Origin: Massilia sp. YIM B02763
GTDB taxonomy: Bacteria; Pseudomonadota; Gammaproteobacteria; Burkholderiales; Burkholderiaceae_D
Length of the DNA stretch: 64,000 nt
Assembly: GCF_030412015.1 (NCBI RefSeq)
Contig: NZ_JASNRD010000002.1
Span: 245,030 to 309,029, forward strand
Reading direction: 5' to 3'
A program made the translations under genes and the position numbers. Below are positions 39,174-47,095 of this stretch, piece by piece; within the stretch, counting starts at the first letter, position 1; each line of letters begins with the position of its first letter. The notes beneath the pieces were generated by a model. That model made no database searches and was not told the origin of the DNA. It saw only the letters and a list, made by a program, of their open reading frames with translations.

Positions 39174-39857
39174 TCATTTCAATCGGCAGGTCAGCACCCA
39201 CACCGTATCCCAGCGCGCCACGCGGATCTCGCGCGCCACGTTCGCCAGCCGCTTCTTGAGGCTGCTGTCGGTCGGATAGTTCCTGGGCAGCTCGACGCGC
39301 TCGCCGTCCGGCGTGTTCACGATCTGCCAGGTATTGCCCTGGGCATCGGTACGCGCCACCGGCAGGCTCTTGCCTTCGATGTAATTGTCGTCCAGCACGA
39401 TCAGCAGCACGTCCTTGCCCAGGCGCTTGCGCAGGCTCGCGAGCATCAGTTCCTGGTGCGCGCGCGTCAGGTGCGACCACCAGAAGCCGATGAACACGGC
39501 CTTCACCGGGTCGACGCCGTCCGGCACCAGGTCGGCCGGCAGGTCCAGCGCGTCGGCCTGCACGAAGGTGACGAGGTCCTCGTCCAGGCCGCGCTCGCGC
39601 GCCTGCCCCAGCATCGCCGGCTCGCTGTCCACGGCGATCACGTGGCCGGCCACGTCGGCCAGGATCTCGGTGAAGCGGCCCGTGCCGCAGGCCAGTTCCA
39701 GCACCGTCATGCCTTCCACCAGGCCGGCGACGCCGTCGGCCACTTCCTCGAGGTCTTCGCTGCGCTCCTCGTCTTCCTCGATGGCGTCGTAGTCCGCCGC
39801 GATGGCGGCGTAGTAGCGGGCGACGGCGTCGCGGTCCTTGTCGATCGAATCAGTCAT
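39174..39857 (-). CDS. Class I SAM-dependent methyltransferase
   Basis: 227-aa Rossmann-fold methyltransferase. SAM motif I is VLELACGTGRFTEIL (about 53-67), the acidic loop is VIAVDSEPAM, and the motif-II region is FVQADALDLP. The N-terminus (RYYAAIAADYDAI) is typical of small-molecule methylases. Substrate unknown. It lies 11 nt from the end of cysB on the same strand and could be co-transcribed with it. Confidence 0.87.
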   Translation of the reverse strand: MTDSIDKDRDAVARYYAAIAADYDAIEEDEERSEDLEEVADGVAGLVEGMTVLELACGTGRFTEILADVAGHVIAVDSEPAMLGQARERGLDEDLVTFVQADALDLPADLVPDGVDPVKAVFIGFWWSHLTRAHQELMLASLRKRLGKDVLLIVLDDNYIEGKSLPVARTDAQGNTWQIVNTPDGERVELPRNYPTDSSLKKRLANVAREIRVARWDTVWVLTCRLK

Positions 39858-39868
39858 TGCTTGCTTCT

Positions 39869-40810
39869 TTATAGCTCATAGGTTTCGCTGCTGCCGCGCA
39901 TCGCGGCCTCGACCATCTTGCGGTTGAGGGTCGGCGCCAGCAGCTCGATGAAGGTGTACACATAGCTGCGCAGGTAGGCGCCATGCTTGACGGCCACCCG
40001 CGAGACGTTCATGCCGAACAGCTGGCCGACGGGGATGGCGCGCAGGTTACGGTCGCGCTCCGGGTCGAAGGCCATGCCGGCGATGATGCCGATGCCCATG
40101 CCCAGCTCCACATAGGTCTTGATGACGTCGGCATCGATCGCTTCCAGCAGCACGTCCGGCTTCAGGTGGCGCAGCTCGAACGCATGGTCCACCTTGCTGC
40201 GGCCGGCGAAGGCGGCATCGTACGTGATCAGGGGATATTCGGCGATCTCTTCCAGCGAAATGGCCTTCGACCGGGTCAGCGGATGCTCGTGCGGCACCAC
40301 CAGCACGTGTTCCCACTGGTAGCACGGCAGCGTGATCAGGCCCTCGACGGCGGCGATCGACTCGGTCGCGATGGCCAGGTCGGCCTGGTCGTTCTTGACC
40401 ATGTCGGCGATCTGGCGCGGATTGCCCTGCAGGAGCGACAGGCGCACCTTGGGGAAGCGCTGCATGAAGGCCTGCACCACCTTCGGCAGCATGTAGCGCG
40501 CCTGGGTGTGCGTCGTGGCGATGGTGAAGCTGCCGCTGTCCTGGGCCGCGTATTCCTTGCCGATGCGCTTGAGGCTGTCGATCTCCTGCATGATCAGCTC
40601 GACCGAGTTCAGCACGAGGCGGCCCGGTTCCGTCAGCCCGCGGATGCGCTTGCCGTGGCGCGTGAAGATATCGACGCCGAGCTCTTCCTCCAGCTCGATG
40701 ATGGCCTTGGAAACACCCGGTTGCGAGGTGAACAGCGCCTTGGCGGCGTCGGTCAGGTTGAAATTCTGGCGGACCGCTTCACGTACGAAGCGTAATTGGT
40801 GAAGGTTCAT
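39869..40810 (-). CDS. cysB: LysR-type regulator CysB
   Basis: 313-aa CysB, activator of sulfur assimilation that responds to N-acetylserine. N-terminal HTH (LTDAAKALFTSQPGVSKAII) and effector domain with the CysB-type TTHTQARYMLPKVVQ are clear. It is divergent from cysI with 170 nt between, as expected for direct activation of the operon. Sulfate-starvation regulators Cbl/CysB are hard to separate, but context favours CysB. Confidence 0.94.
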   Translation of the reverse strand: MNLHQLRFVREAVRQNFNLTDAAKALFTSQPGVSKAIIELEEELGVDIFTRHGKRIRGLTEPGRLVLNSVELIMQEIDSLKRIGKEYAAQDSGSFTIATTHTQARYMLPKVVQAFMQRFPKVRLSLLQGNPRQIADMVKNDQADLAIATESIAAVEGLITLPCYQWEHVLVVPHEHPLTRSKAISLEEIAEYPLITYDAAFAGRSKVDHAFELRHLKPDVLLEAIDADVIKTYVELGMGIGIIAGMAFDPERDRNLRAIPVGQLFGMNVSRVAVKHGAYLRSYVYTFIELLAPTLNRKMVEAAMRGSSETYEL

Positions 40811-40888
40811 TTTGTCTGGTTATCAATCCCTGACCAGCATTTTACAAGCTTGCTTATGCCGCAGGCTCATATAAGCAAATAAATTCTC

Positions 40889-40937
40889 GGTAGTTTGGAA
40901 TAAAGCGTCATTTTATTAATATTCCGGGTAGTTTGGG
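40889..40937. promoter_or_regulatory. Paired GGTAGTTTGG repeats in the cysB-cysI spacer
   Basis: GGTAGTTTGG occurs at 40889-40898 and 40928-40937, 39 nt apart (about four helical turns), each preceded by TTC(T/C)(C/G)GG-like bases. The spacer is AT-rich. A CysB site is plausible, since CysB sites are poorly conserved, but this is inference. Confidence 0.45.
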
Positions 40938-40980
40938 TCAGGACTTGGCCCGCCCCCACAGGAACGACCCAGGAATCGCC

Positions 40981-42669
40981 ATGTATCGCTACGACCAGTA
41001 CGACCACCTCATCGTCCGCGAACGCATCGCCCAGTACCGCGACCAGGTACGGCGCCGCCTCGCCGACGAGCTGACGGAAGAAGAATTCCTGCCGCTGCGC
41101 CTGCAGAACGGCCTGTACCTGCAGCGCCATGCCTACATGCTGCGCATCGCGGTACCGTACGGCCTGCTGTCGACGGCGCAGATGCGCATGTTCGCCCACA
41201 TCGCCCGCACCTACGACCGCGGTTACGGCCACTTCACCACGCGCCAGAACATCCAGTTCAACTGGATCGAGCTGGAGCAGACCCCGGACATCCTGACGGA
41301 CCTGGCCTCGGTCGAAATGCACGCGATCCAGACCTCGGGCAATTGCATCCGCAACATCACGACCGACGAATACGCGGGCACCGCGGCCGACGAGCTCGTC
41401 GACCCGCGCCCGTTCGCCGAGATCCTGCGCCAGTGGAGCACCTTCCACCCCGAGTTCATCGCGCTGCCGCGCAAGTTCAAGATCGCCATCAACGGCGCCG
41501 TCGAGGACCGCGCCGCCATCGCCGTGCACGACATCGGCCTGACCGCCGTCCGCAACGCGGCGGGCGAAGTCGGCTTCAAGTTCATGGTCGGCGGCGGCAT
41601 GGGCCGCACCCCGATCCTGGGCAGCGTCATCAACGAATTCGTGCACTGGAGCGACCTGCTGACCTATACGGAAGCGGTCATGCGCGTGTACAACCAGTTC
41701 GGCCGCCGCGACAACAAGTACAAGGCCCGCATCAAGATCCTGGTCAAGGCCGTGGGCGCCGAGGAATTCGCGCGCATGGTCGAGCAGGAATTTGCCGACC
41801 TCAAGGGCGGCCCGGAAACGCTGACCCAGGAGGAACTGGACCGCGTGGCCGTCTGGTTCAATCCGAAGCCGTACAAGACGCTGGCGGCCGTCGATCCGCT
41901 TTCCGGCCACGCCGGCGACCGCGCCTTCGCCAACTGGCTGCAGCGCAACGTCAAGCCGCACAAGGTGCCGGGCTATGCCTCGGTCGTGCTGTCGCTCAAG
42001 AAGACCGGCGTGCCGCCGGGCGACGCCTCGGCCGACCAGATGGACGCCGTCGCCGACTTGGCCGACCGCTACAGCTTCGGCGAACTGCGCGTGACGCACG
42101 AGCAGAACCTGGTGCTGGCCGACGTCGAGCAGTCGCAGCTGTACGAAGTGTGGCAGCAGGCCAGGGCGCACGGCATGGCCACGCCGAACATCGGTCTCCT
42201 GACCGACATCATTTCCTGCCCGGGCGGCGACTACTGCTCGCTGGCAAACGCGAAATCGATTCCGATCGCGGCCGCCATCGCCCAGCGCTTCGACGACCTC
42301 GACTACCAGCACGACATCGGCGACATCGAACTGAACATTTCCGGCTGCATCAATGCCTGCGGCCACCACCACGTGGGCCACATCGGCATCCTCGGCGTCG
42401 ACAAGGACGGTTCCGAGTGGTACCAGGTGTCGATCGGCGGCGCCCAGGGCAACCAATCCGCGATCGGCAAGATCATCGGCCCGTCGTTCTCGGCACCGCA
42501 GATGCCGGAAGTCGTGCAGCGCCTGCTGGATGTCTATGTGCGCGAACGCGTCGAGGGCGAGCGCTTTGTCGACGTGGCGCAGCGCCTGGGCATCGCGCCG
42601 TTCAAGGAACACGTGTACGCCACGCCGATCGTGATCGAAGCAACCGCCGGAGAAGAGCAGCATGCTTAA
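40981..42669 (+). CDS. cysI: Sulfite reductase hemoprotein subunit
   Basis: 562-aa siroheme/4Fe-4S enzyme reducing sulfite to sulfide. The two cluster motifs are C413-x5-C419 (CPGGDYCSLA) and C456-x3-C460 (SGCINACGHHHVG). Ferredoxin-like half domains are arranged as in nitrite/sulfite reductases. No flavoprotein CysJ is encoded nearby, so electrons probably come from ferredoxin. ATG 40981 (MYRYDQYDH) is the conserved start. The last 8 nt overlap the DUF934 gene. Confidence 0.95.
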   Translation: MYRYDQYDHLIVRERIAQYRDQVRRRLADELTEEEFLPLRLQNGLYLQRHAYMLRIAVPYGLLSTAQMRMFAHIARTYDRGYGHFTTRQNIQFNWIELEQTPDILTDLASVEMHAIQTSGNCIRNITTDEYAGTAADELVDPRPFAEILRQWSTFHPEFIALPRKFKIAINGAVEDRAAIAVHDIGLTAVRNAAGEVGFKFMVGGGMGRTPILGSVINEFVHWSDLLTYTEAVMRVYNQFGRRDNKYKARIKILVKAVGAEEFARMVEQEFADLKGGPETLTQEELDRVAVWFNPKPYKTLAAVDPLSGHAGDRAFANWLQRNVKPHKVPGYASVVLSLKKTGVPPGDASADQMDAVADLADRYSFGELRVTHEQNLVLADVEQSQLYEVWQQARAHGMATPNIGLLTDIISCPGGDYCSLANAKSIPIAAAIAQRFDDLDYQHDIGDIELNISGCINACGHHHVGHIGILGVDKDGSEWYQVSIGGAQGNQSAIGKIIGPSFSAPQMPEVVQRLLDVYVRERVEGERFVDVAQRLGIAPFKEHVYATPIVIEATAGEEQHA

Positions 42670-43216
42670 TCAGCACCCACACATCATCAAGGGCCGCGAC
42701 GTCGTCGCCGACGACTGGAGCGTGCTGACGCTCGACGAGGGCCAGACCGCGGAATCGGTCGAGGTCCCGGCCGGCAAGATCATCGTTCCCCTGGCCGTCT
42801 GGCAAGCCCAGCGCGAGCAATTGCTGCAGCGCGCCGACATCGGCATCTGGTTCGCCCCGGACGAGCTGGCCCATACCGTCAAGGACGACCTCGGCCGGTT
42901 CGGCGTGGTCGCCGTCAGCTTCCCGAAATTCACGGACGGGCGCGGCTATTCGATCGCCTACAACCTGCGCCGGCGTCTCGGCTACCAGGGCGAGCTGCGC
43001 GCCATCGGCGACGTGCTGCGCGACCAGCTGTTCCAGATGCAGCGCTGCGGCTTCGACGCCTATGCGACGCGCCCGGACCGCGACATCCACGAGGCGCTCA
43101 AGGGCCTGACGGTGTTCTCGCAGACCTACCAGGCCTCCGTCGACACGCCGCTGCCCCTGTTCCGCCGGGCCCAGCGCGGCGTGGACGCCGGCGCCGCCGT
43201 CCAGGACCGGCCATGA
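42662..43216 (+). CDS. DUF934 protein, likely sulfite-reduction partner
   Basis: 184-aa DUF934 protein (VVAVSFPKFTDGRGYSIAYN is the family hallmark). It almost always follows cysI in betaproteobacteria and is annotated as probably involved in sulfite reduction, though without proven activity. No redox cofactor motif is visible. It overlaps cysI by 8 nt and cysH by 4 nt, so it is translated with them. Confidence 0.9.
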   Translation: MLNQHPHIIKGRDVVADDWSVLTLDEGQTAESVEVPAGKIIVPLAVWQAQREQLLQRADIGIWFAPDELAHTVKDDLGRFGVVAVSFPKFTDGRGYSIAYNLRRRLGYQGELRAIGDVLRDQLFQMQRCGFDAYATRPDRDIHEALKGLTVFSQTYQASVDTPLPLFRRAQRGVDAGAAVQDRP

Positions 43217-43929
43217 GCGACTTGCGCACGCGCGTGGCCGCGACCCGCGCCATCCTGGAACGCATCGCCGCCGAGTTCTCGCCCGCCACCTTCGCCTCCA
43301 GCCTGGCCGCCGAGGACATGGTCTTGACCGACCTGATCCTGAAGGCGGGCCTGCCGATCTCCATCTTTTCGCTGGAGACGGGCCGCCTGCATGCGGAAAC
43401 GCTGGCGGTGCTGGACAAGGTCAAGGAACGCTACGGCCACGAGATCGCGCTCTACCGCCCGCAGCCGGCGCTGGTCGACGAGTACGTCGGCAAGAACGGC
43501 CTGAACGCCTTCTACGACAGCGTCGAGCTGCGCAAGGGCTGCTGCTGGGTGCGCAAGGTCGAGCCGCTGGGCCGCGCCCTGGCGGGCAAGAAAGCCTGGA
43601 TCACGGGCCAGCGCCGCGCCCAGTCGAGCACGCGCGCCGAGCTGGCCGTGCAGGAACACGATGCCGCCCACGGCATGGAGAAGTTCAATCCGCTGGCCGA
43701 CTGGTCGGAAGAAGACGTATGGAACTACATCCGCGCCGAAGGCGTGCCCTACAACGCCCTGCACGACCGCGGCTATCCGTCGATCGGCTGCGAACCCTGC
43801 ACCCGCGCGATCCAGCCGGGCGAAGACGTGCGCGCCGGACGCTGGTGGTGGGAAAACCCGGAATCGAAGGAATGCGGACTGCACCTCGTGGACGGCAAAC
43901 TCATCCGTATCAAATCCGTGGCCGCCTGA
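43213..43929 (+). CDS. cysH: APS reductase (assimilatory, CysH family)
   Basis: 238-aa reductase. Four cysteines ligating a 4Fe-4S cluster are present: C110-C111 (KGCCWVRK) and C193-x2-C196 (IGCEPCTR), with catalytic C221 (KECGLH) near the end. The cluster marks the APS-using type rather than E. coli-type PAPS reductase. It forms sulfite from adenylyl sulfate with thioredoxin. This fits the absence of cysC (APS kinase) in the operon. Confidence 0.95.
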   Translation: MSDLRTRVAATRAILERIAAEFSPATFASSLAAEDMVLTDLILKAGLPISIFSLETGRLHAETLAVLDKVKERYGHEIALYRPQPALVDEYVGKNGLNAFYDSVELRKGCCWVRKVEPLGRALAGKKAWITGQRRAQSSTRAELAVQEHDAAHGMEKFNPLADWSEEDVWNYIRAEGVPYNALHDRGYPSIGCEPCTRAIQPGEDVRAGRWWWENPESKECGLHLVDGKLIRIKSVAA

Positions 43930-43957
43930 CGCGGCCGCACACAGACAGGCAAGCCCC

Positions 43958-44926
43958 ATGACGACTATCACTGACAACCCGGACACGCTGCGCGACGATC
44001 ATCTGCGTGATGCGCATTTGCGTGACATGAACGCGCGCCATCTCGACGCCCTGGAATCCGAAGCGATCCACATCCTGCGCGAGGTGGCGGCCGAATGCAC
44101 GAATCCGGCGCTGCTGTTCTCGGGCGGCAAGGACTCGGTGGTGCTGCTGCGCCTTGCCGAGAAGGCCTTCCGCCCCGGCAAGTTCCCCTTCCCCCTCGTG
44201 CACATCGACACGGGCCACAACTTCGATGAAGTGATCGCCTTTCGCGACGCCCGCGTCGCCGAGCTGGGCGAACGCCTGATCGTCGGCTCCGTCGAGGAAT
44301 CGATCCGCAAGGGCACCGTACGCCTGCGCAATCCGCAGACGGACTCGCGCAATGCCGCCCAGGCGGTGACGCTGCTGGAAACCATCTCCGAGCACGGCTT
44401 CGACGCCTGCATCGGCGGCGCCCGCCGCGACGAGGAAAAGGCGCGCGCCAAGGAACGCATCTTCTCCTTCCGCGACGAATTCGGCCAGTGGGACCCGAAG
44501 GCCCAGCGCCCCGAGCTGTGGGACTTGTATAACACCCGCGTGCACCCGGGCGAGAACATGCGCGTGTTCCCGATCTCGAACTGGACCGAGCTGGACGTCT
44601 GGCAGTACATCGCCCGCGAAGGGCTGGCCCTGCCCTCGATCTATTTCGCCCACGAACGCGAGGTCATCCCGCGCAACGGCCTGCTGGTGCCGCTGACCCC
44701 GCTGACCCCGGCGCGCGAAGGCGAACAGGTCGAGACCCGGACCGTGCGCTTCCGTACCGTCGGCGACATCTCCTGCACCTGCCCGGTGGCGTCCGACGCA
44801 TCGACGGTCGGCGCCATCATCGCCGAGACGGCGATCACGCAGGTGACGGAACGCGGCGCGACCCGGATGGACGACCAGACCTCGGAAGCGTCGATGGAAA
44901 AACGCAAGAAGCAAGGATATTTCTGA
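43958..44926 (+). CDS. cysD: Sulfate adenylyltransferase subunit 2
   Basis: 322-aa catalytic subunit of ATP sulfurylase with PP-loop FSGGKDSVVLL and the RDEEKARAKERIFSF segment. It works with CysN to make APS. The conserved start is usually MNARHLDALESEA; here it is preceded by 24 residues with a repetitive LRDDHLRDAHLRDM run. ATG 43958 is used because no ribosome site precedes the inner ATG. The stop overlaps the cysN start by one nucleotide. Confidence 0.95.
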   Translation: MTTITDNPDTLRDDHLRDAHLRDMNARHLDALESEAIHILREVAAECTNPALLFSGGKDSVVLLRLAEKAFRPGKFPFPLVHIDTGHNFDEVIAFRDARVAELGERLIVGSVEESIRKGTVRLRNPQTDSRNAAQAVTLLETISEHGFDACIGGARRDEEKARAKERIFSFRDEFGQWDPKAQRPELWDLYNTRVHPGENMRVFPISNWTELDVWQYIAREGLALPSIYFAHEREVIPRNGLLVPLTPLTPAREGEQVETRTVRFRTVGDISCTCPVASDASTVGAIIAETAITQVTERGATRMDDQTSEASMEKRKKQGYF

Positions 44927-46263
44927 TGAACGCCCCTACTCCACGATTCGGCCAGCACGACGGCCAGCACGACGGCCAGGCCAGCCTGCTGCGCTTCATC
45001 ACCGCCGGTTCCGTCGACGACGGCAAGAGCACGCTGATCGGCCGCCTGCTGTACGACAGCAAGGGCATCTTCGCCGACCAGCTGGCCGCCGTGTCGCGCT
45101 CGAAGCACAAGCGCACCGTGGGCGACACCATCGACCTGTCGCTGCTGACGGACGGCCTGGAGGCCGAACGCGAACAAGGCATCACGATCGACGTCGCCTA
45201 CCGCTACTTCGCCACCCCGAAGCGCAAGTTCATCATCGCCGACACGCCGGGCCACGAGCAGTACACCCGCAACATGGTGACGGGCGCCTCCACCGCGGAT
45301 GCCGTCATCATCCTCGTCGACGTGTCGAAGGTAAAGCTGAACGAGGACGGCAGCGTCGAGCTGCTGACGCAGACCAAGCGCCACTCGACCATCGCCAGGC
45401 TGCTGCAGATCGAGCACGTGATCGTGGCCGTCAACAAGATGGACCTGGTGAACTACGACCGCGGCGTGTACGACCGCATCGTGGCCGCCTACGGCGCATT
45501 CGCGCAGAGCCTGGGCCTGACCGACATCACGGCGATCCCCCTGTCGGCGCTGGCCGGCGACAACGTCGTCGACAAGAGCGAGAACATGGCCTGGTACGAA
45601 GGCCCGACGCTGATCGAGCTGCTGGAAGGCCTGTCCGTCTACGACGAGGCGCACGCCGCGCCGTTCCGCTTCCCCGTGCAGCTGGTGGCGCGCCACAACG
45701 GCCACGAAGCCAACGACTTCCGCGGCTACATGGGGCGCGTGGAATCGGGCAAGGTCGCCGTCGGCGACAAGCTCGTCGTCCAACCGTCCGGCCATGGCGC
45801 CACCGTCAAGGAGATCCTGACCTTCGACGGTCCGCTGCGGGAGGCCGTCGCCGGCCAGTCGATCACGCTGCTGCTGGACGAATACGTGGACATCTCGCGG
45901 GGCGACGTGCTCGCGGGCGCGGCCCATCCGGCCACGCTGCTCAAGCAGGTGGACGCGGACGTGTGCTGGATGGCCGACGAGCCGCTCGACCCGCGCCGCA
46001 AGTACTGGATCAAGCACGGCACGCGCCAGACCATGGCCAAGGTGACGGGCGTGGACAGCATCCTGGACGTCAATACCCAGCAACGCCGGACGCCGGACAA
46101 CGCGGCGGAAGGACTCAAGCTGAACGACATCGCGCGCATCAAGCTCACCGTGCAGCAGCCGCTGGCGGCCGATGCCTACGACGCCATCCGCGCCACGGGC
46201 GCCTTCATCCTCATCGATGAAGTTACCCACCAGACCGTTGCCGCAGGTATGATTCGTCTTTAA
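44926..46263 (+). CDS. cysN: Sulfate adenylyltransferase subunit 1 (GTPase)
   Basis: 445-aa EF-Tu-like GTPase that drives APS synthesis. G1 GSVDDGKSTLIGRLLYDSKG, G3 DTPGHEQY, G4 NKMD are intact; two beta-barrel domains follow. It stops after the GTPase and barrel domains, with no fused CysC kinase. An N-terminal GQHDGQHDGQ repeat precedes the fold. ATG overlaps the cysD stop (TGATG). Confidence 0.96.
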   Translation: MNAPTPRFGQHDGQHDGQASLLRFITAGSVDDGKSTLIGRLLYDSKGIFADQLAAVSRSKHKRTVGDTIDLSLLTDGLEAEREQGITIDVAYRYFATPKRKFIIADTPGHEQYTRNMVTGASTADAVIILVDVSKVKLNEDGSVELLTQTKRHSTIARLLQIEHVIVAVNKMDLVNYDRGVYDRIVAAYGAFAQSLGLTDITAIPLSALAGDNVVDKSENMAWYEGPTLIELLEGLSVYDEAHAAPFRFPVQLVARHNGHEANDFRGYMGRVESGKVAVGDKLVVQPSGHGATVKEILTFDGPLREAVAGQSITLLLDEYVDISRGDVLAGAAHPATLLKQVDADVCWMADEPLDPRRKYWIKHGTRQTMAKVTGVDSILDVNTQQRRTPDNAAEGLKLNDIARIKLTVQQPLAADAYDAIRATGAFILIDEVTHQTVAAGMIRL

Positions 46264-46285
46264 CGCAATCGAACGAAGGGGATGT

Positions 46286-47008
46286 ATGTCGGCGCTGGGG
46301 AAAGTGTATTTGATCGGAGCCGGACCCGGCGCGGCTGACCTCATCACCGTACGCGGCGCGCGCCTGCTCGCCGAAGCCGAGGTCGTGCTGTACGACGCGC
46401 TCGTCACCCCCGAGATGCTGGCGCTGTGCCCGCAGGCCGAGTTGATCTCGGTGGGCAAGCGCTCCGGCCAGCGCTCGACGGCGCAGACCGTCATCAACCA
46501 GCAGCTGGTCGACTGCGCGCGCCGCTACGCGCGCGTGGTGCGCCTGAAAGGCGGCGACCCCATGCTGTTCGGCCGCGCCGACGAGGAATTGCGGGCGCTG
46601 GAAGCGGAAGGCATCGCCGTCGACATCGTCCCTGGCATCACCACGGCCGTCGCCGCGGCGGCCGCCACCCGGCAGCCGCTCACCAAGCGCGGCGTGGCGC
46701 GCAGCGTCGCCTTCTTCACGTCCAGCACGGCGCCCGACCAGCCGGACCATCCGGCCTTGCCCGAAACCGACACCCTGGTGCAGTACATGGGCGGCCGCGA
46801 AGCCGCCGCCACCGCCGAGCGCCTGCTGGCCGAAGGCCGCCGCCCGGACCTGCCCGTCGTCGTGGTGGAAAACTGCAGCCGCCCGGACCAGCGCATCCTG
46901 CGCCTGACGCTGTCGACCCTCGCCCACGGCCTCGAGATGGCGCACGGGCCCGTGCTGGTGATGATCGGCGAAGCCTTGCAGCGGCGGCCGCAGCAGCCGA
47001 TCGACTGA
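46286..47008 (+). CDS. cobA: Uroporphyrinogen-III C-methyltransferase
   Basis: 240-aa SAM-dependent enzyme making precorrin-2, the first step to siroheme needed by CysI. VYLIGAGPGAADLITVRGAR at the start, VVRLKGGDPMLFGRADEE and PGITTAVAAAAAT are diagnostic. It is the stand-alone CobA domain, not the trifunctional CysG; dehydrogenase activity must come from another protein. It is 22 nt downstream of cysN. The matching chelatase CbiX lies 3.6 kb further on. Confidence 0.94.
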   Translation: MSALGKVYLIGAGPGAADLITVRGARLLAEAEVVLYDALVTPEMLALCPQAELISVGKRSGQRSTAQTVINQQLVDCARRYARVVRLKGGDPMLFGRADEELRALEAEGIAVDIVPGITTAVAAAAATRQPLTKRGVARSVAFFTSSTAPDQPDHPALPETDTLVQYMGGREAAATAERLLAEGRRPDLPVVVVENCSRPDQRILRLTLSTLAHGLEMAHGPVLVMIGEALQRRPQQPID

Positions 47009-47055
47009 CCAGGAACTGGCCAGTCGATCGCCCCTGCGAAGGCAGGGGCCCAATT
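46998..47055. repeat. Hairpin at the cobA stop codon plus half of a CGTCGTCCC-type repeat
   Basis: CGATCGACTG (46998-47007) and CAGTCGATCG (47021-47030) form a perfect 10-bp stem that includes the cobA stop. It is directly followed by CGCCCCTGCGAAGGCAGGGG CCCAATTT-type sequence, a single arm of the intergenic palindrome family. It probably serves as transcript end between convergent genes. Confidence 0.75.
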
Positions 47056-47095
47056 TACTGCACGAAGTACCGCCGCGCGCGCAGCACCCGCTCGA

